Source of the DNA: Globisporangium splendens
Taxonomy: Eukaryota > Oomycota > Peronosporomycetes > Pythiales > Pythiaceae
Reading direction: 5' to 3'
Length of the DNA stretch: 64,000 nt
Assembly: GCA_006386115.1 (NCBI GenBank)
Contig: VFIW01000018.1
Span: 558,001 to 622,000 of the forward strand
A program made the position numbers and the translations under genes. A model generated the notes under the pieces. It saw only the letters and a list, made by a program, of their open reading frames with translations, did not search any database and was not told where the DNA came from. Of this stretch, positions 1-9,933 are shown piece by piece (the first letter of the stretch is position 1; each line of letters starts with the position of its first letter).

Positions 1-2
1 CG

Positions 3-296
3 ATCGCGAGCATCAAGGCCGATCTGATCCCGCACCTCGTGCGCCGCCAGTTCCGCGGTCTCGACGCACTCCCAGAGGCTGTGCGCGCCAAGGCCATGAG
101 CAAGCAGAGCCTCGCGGCGTCGCTCTCGCTTTCAATCCAGAAATACGACCCGGAAGACGTCGTGCGATGCTTTGGGTACACGGTGCCGTCGAACACGTAC
201 TGTGAGCGCGCCGACACGACCCCAGCGTACAGGGCCATGGAAACCGAAGTCGGCTCGCGGGTGCGGGTCACGCGCTCGCCATCGATCTCCAATTAA
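3..296 (+). CDS. Translation initiation factor eIF2B subunit gamma, C-terminal part (5' end outside window)
   Basis: This is the downstream part of the gamma subunit of eIF2B, the guanine-nucleotide exchange factor for eIF2. The frame is open from the window edge and starts with IASIKADLIPHLVRRQF, which matches the end of the nucleotidyltransferase-like domain of eIF2B-gamma (family form SIRSELIPYLVRKQF). It continues through CFGYTVPSNTYCERADTTPA, the usual link to the C-terminal domain. The frame then stops at 294-296 after a low-similarity tail. Known eIF2B-gamma proteins continue with a left-handed beta-helix of about 100 residues, and I see none in the next 250 bases and no convincing splice donor before the stop. 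The copy is therefore either truncated or a lineage-specific short form. The family assignment is firm; the truncation is inferred. Confidence 0.75.
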   Translation: MASIKADLIPHLVRRQFRGLDALPEAVRAKAMSKQSLAASLSLSIQKYDPEDVVRCFGYTVPSNTYCERADTTPAYRAMETEVGSRVRVTRSPSISN

Positions 297-549
297 AGTA
301 AAGAAAACACCGAACGAGGCTTGTGTATGTCGGTGACTCTGTGTGAAATCCTGAGCAGCATTTAGCAGCTAGTTAAACACACTCGCCCATCAACAGAAAA
401 GCCTTTTGCACCTTTGCGTCACTCACCGATTGAATTCATTCATGAGCATTACATTCTTGGTTGTAATCCTTTGAGGTATTGTGGTATCTGAAATCCGAGT
501 TTGTGCTCACTGAAGTCAAACACAGAGGATAAGCGCATAGGCATCCTCG

Positions 550-2431
550 TTAAAGTTCTTCGTGCACAGGCTCGTCGTCTGTCTTGGTCGAAGCAGCCGC
601 GGAACCGGAGAGGTCTAGGTTCACGTTTGAATCCTGGATCGTGATAGGCGAAAATGTGATCGAGCCATCGATGATCTTGTCGAGGTACTTGCCGATCGCA
701 GCTTCATCGTTGGATCCAGGAAGGGCTACAATCATATCGAGGCATACAGGACATATCGTGCCGAGGTTAGTGGCTAGTTCAAAACAACAGAGAAGTGAGA
801 AAGCAACACAAAACACGTACTCGAGTATTTCACTTTTCGACCAGGCTTGAGCACGATCACCTCGCTTTCCTGGGCACCAAGGAAGCTCGTCAGCGACCTG
901 AAGATCACAGCGTCTTTCTCGCTTGCCAGGAACTTGATCGGGTCGCGGCGGTACACTTTCGCGAGCGTCTTCAGCATCTCGTCCGTGCTTGGACCCGCTG
1001 GCTTGGCGATCACGACGCACATCTTGCCGCTTTTCTTCAGACAGCCACGCATACTGCTCTCGTCCAAGCGGTTCAAGTGGGTCTTTGGTTTCTTCTTCGC
1101 GACCTCAGGCGATGGGAACAGCGGCACGCTCGCGAGCGCGTTGATTGCCGCATCGTCGAGTTTCAAAAACTTGGAGATAAACTCCTTCGCCTTGGCCTCG
1201 TTCAGCGAGTCGATGTCCGAGACAACGAACTTCGTGCCCGATGGGTTCACAAACACCACGGCTGGCAGCTTCTCGTCTGTATGGGGTACATTGCATGTCA
1301 ATCAACTACTGCGTCAGCCGCTTTGCCGATTTAAGTCACTGCCAACACGTAAAACAACGAATAACTATGAACCTTCAATGCCAAAATGCTTGGAGATTTT
1401 GCCCTCACTTCCAGGCACAAATCCGATCTGCACCGTCGGTTTCTTCTTCTTCTTGCCCTTCACAAACTGCTCCGCGACACTGCTGAGCCACGATGGCGGC
1501 TACCAACATACAATCCACCACCACACACATATTTGTTTGAGAAAGCCTTGAGTAGCAACCTAAGGGGTCAGACCAGCGCCACAACTGCCTTCATACCTTG
1601 CTTGACGCCTTCTTCTTGGTCTTCTTGGCGACACTACCGAAGAAAATGGCCGACGGCACTTTCTCGTTCTGCGTCAGGAACGTGTGCACACTCGCAAACT
1701 CGAGCGTCGTGATCGACGCGCTGCTGACGCCGAGTTTCTTGGCCTCCTCCGAGTTCTTCACATACTGCACAATGTCGCTCTTGGTCCGGCCGCCCTGGTA
1801 GTCCTTAGGTTTCTTCTTCTTGGCACCAAACTCTAGGATGTGAAAGGGCAGCGGAACGTTGATACCAAAAGAAAAGCACAGACAATATAGAGTATCAAAA
1901 TTGCTCACCTTTGATGGTAGGGAACCCCTTGATCTGGTACTTTTGCGCCAGCGACTTGTACTCATCAGCATTCACTGCACCCAGGCGAGCCTACATACAC
2001 CAAAGCACCAAGCATGGTGTCAATACAAACTCTCCATTATTCGCCACGTTTCACCAATGCCCAGGTGCATTAAGCGCTTCAACACACATGCTTCTTGAGT
2101 TTCTTTGCCGCAGCCTTGTACTCCGGCTCCAGCTTTTGGCAGTGACCACACCTGCAACACATAGATCCACATAACGCATGTGAGTCCGCTGGTCACATAT
2201 AACCACCTCATAATCCACCAAAAGCTCAGCATTCGCGTTGTACCATGGCGCATAGAACTCCACGAGCCAGTAGTCGCCGCTGTTGAGCACTTCCTTTTCA
2301 AAATTCTTGTCCGTGAGGATCACGACGTCGCCCTTCGCCGTGTACTCCGCACGCACGTACACATTGCGAGGCGCCAGCACCGCGCAGCAGAGCGCCATGG
2401 CCGCGAGCAGCAGCCACGCGCGCTGCGCCAT
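550..2431 (-). CDS. Protein disulfide isomerase-like ER protein with HEEL terminus
   Basis: A thiol-disulfide oxidoreductase of the ER lumen, 442 residues in seven exons: 2244-2431, 2088-2151, 1909-1990, 1597-1832, 1373-1499, 821-1276, 550-725 (1,329 nt, divisible by three). It begins with a signal peptide (MAQRAWLLLAAMALCCAVLA). The first splice rebuilds the active site WCGHC: exon 1 ends in APW and exon 2 opens with CGHCQKLEPEY. The thioredoxin fold continues with KYQIKGFPTIK. The second half (AVVFVNPSGTKFVVSDID) is thioredoxin-like without a CxxC, as in PDIA6-type proteins. Several Lys runs (KKKKK) interrupt it. The C-terminus is HEEL, a KDEL-like ER-retrieval signal. An upstream in-frame Met exists, but MAQRAW is chosen because it begins the signal peptide. 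Confidence 0.88.
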
Positions 2432-3382
2432 GCCGCCACGTTGAACACGCGTCACCATTTTCTGGAATATGGCGCTCAACTCAAAGGTATCAAAATCACA
2501 GCAGGTACTAGGTAAGGTATCAAAATACCGGTATCGAATCGGTAGACACCGATCCAAAAACTCATCACACGTTATTATGTTTCACTGGTGATCGAAGACT
2601 ACAAATCACGCTGTCAGAGAGGTTTCGCAGTTATCCTTGTCCTTAAGCGCAGTGAGGGGAAAGTGTGGAACGCGGTCAACAAATGTTCGCAGGACTCTTT
2701 CCCTGCACCCTTAAAACGATACCGATTTTTTGAAAGCACGTGCTGGAAGGTCTGACTCTTCCATCCATTGAAGCCTCCTTCCCCCAGAACGCAACGCCAG
2801 TCCCGCGCAGCAATGAACGACGTGCTCTTGCTGGGGACGTCTTCCAGCGACATGGACGCTGCCTTTCTACTACTGCTCGCGAGGAGCATACAGCAGGAAA
2901 AAACAAATAAACGAAATTTTCGGCCCAGCACCACCACCACTGGACGAATACTTAAAGCACTAACAACCATTGCTTCAATGCCACCATCTCTATTCAATAT
3001 TGTGGTTTTTTCTGGCATCTACAACAGCAGCGACTTGCTGATCGGCGACCAGCACTGCTGCATGGTAGTCAATAAGCTGGACCAATTCACCCAACAGAAT
3101 GTCCTTCTCTGTTTCTTCAGAAACTCCAGACAAGGTCTGAGCTTCCGTGTTTTCCATCCTTTTCCTTTACACCATCTTCTCAAACCTTGCCTGCGCGTGT
3201 TTGTCGCTTAGTTTGTCGCGAGGAAACTCGCCGCCGTTGACAACAACTGCAGCCAGATGTAATGGGCTATGACTGCCATTACATGCAAGGTGGCTCTTTG
3301 TGTGTGTGTCACACACCACTTTGTGGAAGTGCATTGTGGGTGCGAAGATATTGGGTGAAGCACACAAAAGTGATCCACACAT
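2432..3382. other. Intergenic, no gene recognised
   Basis: Between the isomerase start and the first LTR-like sequence I find no frame with a recognisable motif. The longest frames (about 130 codons) lack family signatures and overlap on both strands. Just upstream of the isomerase, CAAAATAC-type runs repeat near 2490-2530. Confidence 0.5.
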
Positions 3383-3880
3383 GCACAGGTGACGTCATCG
3401 TCTGACGTCAGAGCAATCTGTGTCTGAGTTGAGTGTTGGTCGCTCGCAATCATTGAGGTTCGGTGTGATTGCGCACAACAGTGCTCGAGACATGTGAATG
3501 ATGGTTCCTACTTGGGGAAACAACATTGGTGACGAGACCGACGTGTCTCTACCACCTGAAGTGAGTGGCGTGAGTCAATCACTTCGCAGGGGTTTTATAC
3601 AAGACTTGAAGTTCAAGTTTCTCGAAGATCCCGTAGGTTCAACCTCAGTGTACCTAAGGTTTTATATACCAGATTCATAGGTTTTATTGTGCATGTTTAG
3701 GTTTTAGTTATAAAACGTCTAGGAGTCCTAGTGGTGTTTTATATGTAGTGTCAGGAACCATAAGCTCATTTCAATTCAGTTGCATTTTTGCCAAGTTCCT
3801 CTCAAGTCTTCTTCCTCCCTCCAAGTCGGGTGATCGCTTCCTCTGGCATAAGCGTGTGTGTCGTGTTTGAGGGACTGATT
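3383..3880 (+). repeat. LTR-like relic with host-type core promoter
   Basis: The stretch opens with paired TGACGTCA sites near 3391-3410. Around 3739 it carries TTATATGTAGTG, followed at 3764 by GCTCATT and then GCATTTTTG, which resembles the oomycete Inr plus FPR core promoter. The segment from about 3739 to 3830 is clearly related to 7752-7845 (same TATATGTAGTG, then a TCA(A)TTC.. block and a pyrimidine-rich tail). The integrase fragment starts directly afterwards, so I read it as the 5' LTR side of an internally deleted element. Boundaries are approximate. Confidence 0.45.
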
Positions 3881-3892
3881 GGAACAGCGCCC

Positions 3893-4896
3893 TCTTACAC
3901 AGTCCTTCTGAACATCAAACATGGCAATGATGCCATCATGGTCATTGTCGATAGACTTACAAAGAGAAGCAAGTTTATATTGGCGAAGTTACTTGTAAGC
4001 GCAAAAGACACTGCTATCTTGTTCACAAAGCATTATGTGAAAGATCACGGTATTCCGAAATCGATGGTATCGGATCGAGACACCAAATTCACGTCGAAAT
4101 TTTGGACGGAGTTGATGAAGAGTTTGGGAACCCAACACAATTTGTCTTCCGCATTTAGACCTCAAACCGATGGTCAGACGGAATGGACGAATAGGTCCAT
4201 TGAAGGCTATCTTCGTGGTGTTGTGAATCCGTCCCAGAATGGTTGGGACGAATACTTTTCGTTGGCAGAATTTGCTTACAATCGGCGAGTGCATTCAGCG
4301 ATTGGAATGTCACCGCTTGAAGCTGGTCTTGGATACAACCCCTATATGCCAGCCGATGTTGCAAGGGATCCACAATTCACTAATTTGGTCAAATCTGCCA
4401 AAGACTTCATTCTGACACAAGAAGCGTTTTTGGAAATGGCTCGAGGCGCAACGGGCGAAGCTCAAGAAATAATGAAGCATTATTACGACCGAAACAGGAA
4501 CCACCAGGAGTTCCAAATCGGTGATGAAGTGCTGCTAAACGGCAAAAACTTGGAGATATGCCACAAAGGTTTTGCTCAAACCACAAAGTTGGCGCCAAGG
4601 TATATCGGATCCTACGAAATCATCCGTAAAGTCCACAAAGACTCCTATGGGTTATTATTGCCAAAAGGACTCACCCGGTGTTCCATACGTCCCTTCTGAA
4701 GCCATATCAGAAAGGTGACAAACTGACCCAAGAGGTGAGAAAAGTTAACCTGGCGGATGGTTCAGAGGGACAGGTGGTCCAAGCTGTCATTGGCCACCGC
4801 AAAAGAAACCGCCAAATGCAGTATAAGATTTGGTGGTTAGGAGAAACGGAAGAGTCCGCAACATGGGAGCCTATCGACAACCTTAAACAGGTTTAA
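3893..4896 (+). pseudogene. Ty3/gypsy chromovirus integrase-chromodomain remnant
   Basis: This is the C-terminal part of a retrotransposon pol. It starts at NDAIMVIVDRLTKR, holds the second catalytic Asp in VSDRDTKFTSKFW and the catalytic Glu in DGQTEWTNRS, and then a GPY/F-like segment. Near 4665-4680 the frame slips by one base: the first frame ends at 4699, while the HTSLLKPYQK segment continues in the next frame. A chromodomain follows (ILGHRK-like VIGHRKRNRQ, YKIWWLGETEESATWEP), which places it in the chromovirus clade. Protease, reverse transcriptase and RNase H are absent. So is the integrase H2C2 finger, and the first catalytic Asp of DDE (in the usual MDF motif) is replaced by LTR-like sequence. 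It cannot encode an active integrase. Confidence 0.85.
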
Positions 4897-4961
4897 AGCC
4901 TCATTGATCTGTACTGGGATGCTCAGAAGAAGAAAAGCCGCTCTTCTTCAAAGGAGGTCAT

Positions 4962-5310
4962 GTGACGCATGTCACTTCCAGCCACTGGATTGCTGGGCGG
5001 TGACACGTCAGAGTGTTTAGGTATGCGCGATAGTTTGCGCATGTCAATATTGCGGAGGCTGACGCAAGGTGCATGTCTGTGCAAGATTCATTGCCACCAA
5101 GCATCATGCATTCGTTTATATTGAGTTTATATGCAGATCATGATTCACAAAGCAGCAGTGCTGAGCATACAGTGAGAAGAAGTAGCAGCAGTAAGAGTGA
5201 GTTTTTTCATCACCCAGATTTTTGCAACTCTTACTCAATTCACTTTCAATTTTGCCTTCCAAGCATCAAGCCTCCCTCGAGATAAAGTGTTGCATAGTAG
5301 CAATTGCGAA
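4962..5310 (+). repeat. Probable 3' LTR of the gypsy remnant
   Basis: A purine-rich tract (AAAGGAGGTCA) at 4949-4960 looks like a polypurine tract. It is followed by TGTGACGCATGTCAC, an LTR-like start with a short inverted repeat. Downstream at 5239-5256 lies TTCACTTTCAATTTTGCC, matching the oomycete Inr (TCAYTYY) plus FPR (CAWTTT) arrangement. The 3' boundary is not clear; related sequence appears to run towards 5600 without another gene. Confidence 0.45.
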
Positions 5311-5934
5311 GTCCGTCCAAGCGCGTCTTTTTCAACTTCATCGCAAGTCAATTTCGGGTTTTTCTTCCCGTCCTCTTTTATCCTAGACAGTCAGTGGCCG
5401 CATCTTGGGAAACTGATTGTGGACAAATTGAGGACATCGACACGGGATCTCTTTGCTGGCCACACAGTGGGAAGGCAAGGATATTCTACTACTCGGAGTG
5501 TTGGTCACACAGTGAGAAGACACCAAGGGTGGGTTCCAACGCAGCAGACGACTCTTTGGTTCTATCCAGAGAGGACAGTACATTCAGGGAATGTTCTGCT
5601 TGGAACTTGTCAACAGGGGATAGTTAGTCTGAAGTTGAGCGCAGCTGCACGCCCTTGCTCAAGCGTGCCTTGAGCCTCGGCATCGCCAGCTGCTGCCCGG
5701 CGACTCCTACTGTTTATGCGAATATACAAACCGAGTGTCCACTCAAAAAAAGAACTAAAGAAGCCTAAGAAATCTCAGGCTTTGCAAGGTTCAGAAGAGT
5801 CGAACTCAGCGCCATTACCGGACGCGACCCTAAGTGAGTTCCGTTTTTTCTGGTCCCAGAGACGCAAACGAACTTGAAAGTTTACGGGCAACCCTGATTG
5901 AAGCAAGCAAAAAGGTTCAACGTATTCTTGGTCG

Positions 5935-6120
5935 ATTCAAACGCGAGGTCACCGCGGATCATCCCGGATATTTTAAGACCTGTATTTATGTACAAAAGAA
6001 GTACTAATGGCCACGTATGCAGAAGCATATCCAACGCTACATAAACACTTGTGAAAGTTGTCAGCGAATCAAGGCTCGACAAGAGAAACCGCCGGGAGTG
6101 CTTCAACCCATGGAGGGTAG
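5935..6120 (+). pseudogene. Integrase H2C2 zinc-finger fragment of a gypsy element
   Basis: The translation DHPGYFKT, then WPRMQKHIQRYINTCESCQR and KPPGVLQPM, is the N-terminal zinc-binding domain of a Ty3/gypsy integrase (H-H-C-C). A stop codon (TAA at 6005-6007) interrupts it just before WPRM. The catalytic core that should follow is missing: the sequence switches to the MITE-like repeat at 6121. It may be the missing 5' piece of the element family seen at 3893-4896, out of order. Confidence 0.7.
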
Positions 6121-6240
6121 GGTTATTTTCTGGTCTAAATGGGGTATGGTATTGTCTCACCACTCAAGGTTTTTAGTCTCTGTTGCTGGTCTAGAGATTA
6201 GTGCGAATATATCCCAGACCAGTACCTAGACCGTAAGAAA
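6121..6240 (+). mobile_element. MITE-like repeat, copy 1
   Basis: It begins TATTTTCTGGTCTAAATGGG and continues GTATGGTAT; this block of about 30 bases recurs on the opposite strand at 10292-10322 with few mismatches. The far end (CCCAGACCAGTACCTAGACC, 6215-6234) is roughly the inverted complement of the GGTCTAAATGGGG start, so the unit looks like a short element with imperfect terminal inverted repeats. There is no coding capacity. Exact ends and target-site duplication were not determined. Confidence 0.45.
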
Positions 6241-6835
6241 AAAACTAAATAATGTGAGACACATGAACGAGGGTTCTGACTGTGGGCACGTTCCAAAATA
6301 CATTTGGACCACGCTGTTGTATTGCCCTGAATGTGTGCAATCGACTAAGTAATATAGACCACATTCATGCAATTCAAAATGTCTCGATTGCTGAGGCTGG
6401 CAGAGAACTTGACGGACTTGGGTTCGGTCGGTGTCGGGGCGACGGTGCGCGCATCGTCATGCGCCGTCACTGGATGTGGCCTGGAGACAGGGGAAGACAT
6501 CAGCAGTACAGTCTTCACATCAGACTGCCTCAGAAACTGGAGCAAACGATTGATGCAGTGCTCTGTATGTGTACGCTTGTCCAAGTAATGTGGTCCGCAC
6601 CCTCACCATGAGTATGCTTATGCGTACCAATGAGACCTCTTTAATTGTGTAAGAACACTGGACGACTCAGATGTCGAAGCAAGCATAAGTGTATTAGTTT
6701 GCAAAGAGGTATTTCTTATAAAGAGGTAGCCGTTAAAAATGATATGTTTGTCGAAGTGGGATCTTGCATTTGAAGGTAGAAGTGTTGATGGATCGCTGCC
6801 GGACGCCTTGGTGGTACAGACTGTACAGGTGGTCC

Positions 6836-7048
6836 TTAAGGACGGATCGGTGGAAGGGGCAGGGGTTTGTCTGTCCTTTTGGTGTAAGCTTTCTTGTTCC
6901 GTAGACTCTTCTTCTTCTTTTGTTCTTTTTTCCGTACAGGAACAGCAGCTTTGCTGCACGGCTTCTTCTTCTTGGCATGGCGCTTCAGACGCCATACAGT
7001 CGGAAAGACCTTGCCGCACTTGCGGCACTTGTTTGTCTTGCGCGCCAT
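6836..7048 (-). CDS. Small lysine-rich protein with one C2HC zinc finger
   Basis: A 70-residue frame starting MARKTNKCRKCGKVF. It contains one finger of the form C-x2-C-x12-H-x6-C (NKCRKCGKVF, LKRHAKKKKPC), followed by a strongly basic tail. C2HC fingers ending in RHxxxKKPC are common in large DNA viruses and in some eukaryotic repeats. The spacing and conserved F and L fit a real finger better than chance. It lies in a transposon-rich block without obvious neighbours, so it may be a remnant rather than a working gene. No function is assigned. Confidence 0.35.
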   Translation of the reverse strand: MARKTNKCRKCGKVFPTVWRLKRHAKKKKPCSKAAVPVRKKEQKKKKSLRNKKAYTKRTDKPLPLPPIRP

Positions 7049-7109
7049 TGCACGACACGCTGTGCGAGGCAAAAAAGTGCCGCAAGTGCGAGATCATGGT
7101 ATCTTTACG

Positions 7110-7590
7110 CCCTATGCTTCTGAGACTGCGAGGCGATGGATTTTGTTATAAGTTTTGTTATGGTTTGGGCGTGTTCTGAATAGTGAGTGTCATAAAGTAC
7201 TTATTTAGGGTAGGTCATACAATTAAGGGTGCTCTAGTAGAGGGATGGGACTCAATTAGTGCTCTTTTACAGGAACACGCAATTGCAGAGGATATACAAA
7301 GATATGCAACAGCAGAGGATGCACTGCAGTTGTGGTGAGTGCTTTTATAAGGGATGTGACATACCTTAACGCTCTACTAAAATAGTAAACCTTTGACAAA
7401 ATATAACCTCAATCATAAATAACCTGTACAAACTTATAGCCTGCACATGTTTAAGAGCGCAACAAAACGGTGACTGAAAAACCACAAAAGAGCGACTGGA
7501 ACACTAAACGGCGACTGAGTTCTTTTTCTATAGAGAACATGACTTTCATTGAGCTGTATAAAGAGGCTGTCACAGTAACTGTCATGGGTG
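7110..7590. other. Intergenic, AT-rich, no gene recognised
   Basis: No frame above 60 codons carries a motif. The stretch lies between the zinc-finger frame and the LTR-like relic. Confidence 0.5.
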
Positions 7591-7910
7591 CCTGACCTCG
7601 GACTCGAGGTCAGACACTCTTCTGCATATGAGTCAAAAGTACACAGTTAGAGGCAACGAGTCAGATAAAAACACAGCTGCAGGCAGGACACCTGGATAAG
7701 AAGAAAAGTCGTAATCAGTTGAAGAAAAAGATAGGCATGCACGCAAGGAGGCTTATATGTAGTGCTAGCGAACTAAGTCCTCCATTCAATTCACTTTTCA
7801 ATTTGCCATCAAGTTGCCACCTCCTCCTCCGAGTCCACGCCAACGTTCCCCCGACTTTCGACCAGTCAGCGATCAAGAAGATCCCAACTCGTTACAGCAA
7901 CTGTAAGAGT
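7590..7910 (+). repeat. LTR-like relic with hairpin start and Inr/FPR-like promoter
   Basis: At 7592-7613 there is a perfect 9-bp inverted repeat (CTGACCTCG, loop GACT, CGAGGTCAG). At 7752 TTATATGTAGTG precedes TCACTTTTCAATTTGCC (7791-7807), the same arrangement as in the LTR relics at 3.7 and 5.2 kb. No pol sequence follows; the MULE relic begins about 250 bases later. It is probably a decayed solo LTR. Confidence 0.4.
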
Positions 7911-8160
7911 TTAGATCGTTTTTTGTATCACATAGACTGTCCATCGGTGCTGTGTAATGGCGGCTGTGATGAAATATTACTCAATGTGTGTGGACAGTTC
8001 AGACGATGATTATGCGCCTCACAAAATTCAAGTTGTGACAGATGTGATACTCAGAAGACACAAATCACGCATTTCAGGATACCGCACTGCATGTTTCTGA
8101 CACTAAGACCGAAAAACGACTGGACACGATCCTCTGTTGTGGCATTGTGAGGACTGGAGA

Positions 8161-9933
8161 ATGAGTGGATATCAGCCCATTATCGACGACAAACAAAGTC
8201 AGCATACGATTGAAATTGTTAAATATTGTCTCTCACTTTGCAATATGACTTCCAACACACAAAACACTCTTCAACTCGCGACAGCAAGCTCCCCAACCCC
8301 AACTCACGTCATGAGGAACGGTCTCATGCACACGCGTGCGTACTCGTCGAAGATCAAGACCTCGTGCCTCTGCGCCAACTACCGTGGTAAAGCTTGTAAG
8401 GGGAGAATTGACATCTTGGCTAACGGTGGCGTTGTCAATGAGGTTCCTCACACGTGTCACCCATCTGCTGTTGAAAATAAAGTTGCCAGTGCAAGAACGG
8501 TTCCAGACTTCTTGCAAGAGATGGAAGACGAGATCGACGCTCTTGCCATTTCAAACACCACAACGTCGACTCGAAAGGTGTGGGAATTGGTAAAGAAGAG
8601 CTCTCAACGAAGAATGCGATCCGTGGTTTGACCAGGGAGCAAGGCGTCAGTCGAGTCTACCGGACCCGGTCCATTCACTTTGGATCATCGGTTCATGGCG
8701 TTGTTGAGGTTCCCCCGCTGTCCAAGACGAAGAGCGGTGATGACTTCTTTCAATTTATGTACTCGTACATTGAAGAGAAGAAGACGCAACGTGTGATCGA
8801 CTGGACTCACCTTGCTCTACTCCGACTGCTCAAGTACAATGACCTAACCATCTTCATCGATGGAACCTCTCGGTGCGTTCCGAGTGGCTTCCACCAGTTG
8901 GTTGTCGTTGTGGTTCACGACCGCGGCTCCGATTGATGTGTCCCGGTGTTCTATGTCCTCGCGACTAACAAGACCGAGTGGACCTATTGGTACATCATCC
9001 ATTGCATCAAAGCATCTGTCGAGTGCAAGATCGAGCCAGCGACAGTGGTCTGCAACTTCGAGAAGGGGGTTCTTACTGCGGTTGGGATCGGTTTCCAGAC
9101 GCAGATACGCTTGGTTGTCTTTTCCACTTCAAGCAAGCCTTGCGACGCAAGATGGCTAATCTCCACATCCCTGCGTTGGAGATTCACTATGCTATGGGAA
9201 AGGACATGACCGATCTTTTGTGCGTTATGGAGCGCAACAAGATCGATCCACATGGTATCATCTCGGCCAAGATACGCGCCAGCCTCCGTGAAGCAAGTCT
9301 CGAATACTGCGGTGTGGCCAGCAGCAGGCTGGCACTGTCAGACTCCAAACACTGAAGCATGGCGCAGTGTCAGGGCGGAACTGCGCTCAACTCTAGCGCA
9401 ACCGTGCAGAACGACAGAGAAGCACAGAGAGAGAGAAGAAGAGCACAGACAAAAAGAACAACTGGACACTGCTGGAAACGCCAGCAGTGCCTATACGAGT
9501 AGCTGCATACAGGAAACATGACTGCACACGTACATAGTAGAATGAGGACGATCGAAACAGCGAAAAACTAAACAAACTAATCCACTTCGCATTTTACCAG
9601 CAACAAGCACTACGCTTTAAATACTCGACTAGCAAGTGGGATGAGTTTTGGGCTTACTTCAAGAAGACATGGTTGAAGCTGTACCGCCCTGAGTTTTGGA
9701 ACGTTCGTGGCAAGCAGTATCCGATTGCCAACAGAACGAGTAATCCACTCGAACGACATAACCGCGAGCTCAACGATGCATTTGAGCACCCGAAACCTAG
9801 TACCCCTATGTTTGTGACGACTGTCGAGTCTCAAGTCACTCGCTACGCAGAACCACTTCAAGATATTGCTCAGAAGAAAGCTCAGCCGCCACCCCACAAC
9901 TCCTACTACATCCCCAGGGAGTTCAACTTGTAG
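8161..9933 (+). pseudogene. Mutator-like (MULE) transposase with FLYWCH-type finger, broken
   Basis: A degenerate DDE transposase. The N-terminus has a FLYWCH/WRKY-GCM1-like zinc finger (SCLCANYRGKACKGRID, then PHTCHPSA). The transposase core follows: first catalytic Asp in FIDGTSRCVPSGFH, second position in VCNFEKGV, final Glu in NPLERHNREL, ending at 9933. Breaks are a frameshift near 8590, an in-frame TGA at 8934-8936, a second frameshift near 9080, and about 290 bp of foreign sequence between 9312 and 9606. The second catalytic Asp (DFEKG in the family) is Asn here. It is inactive. The inserted piece begins TGTGGCCAGCAG and ends CCAGCAACA, like a solo LTR, but I see no clean target-site duplication. 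Confidence 0.8.

Noticed and set aside
9312..9606. A clean solo LTR inside the MULE
   Set aside because: The ends TGTGG..AACA look right and the insert interrupts the transposase, but the flanking five bases do not match, so I describe it only as LTR-like.
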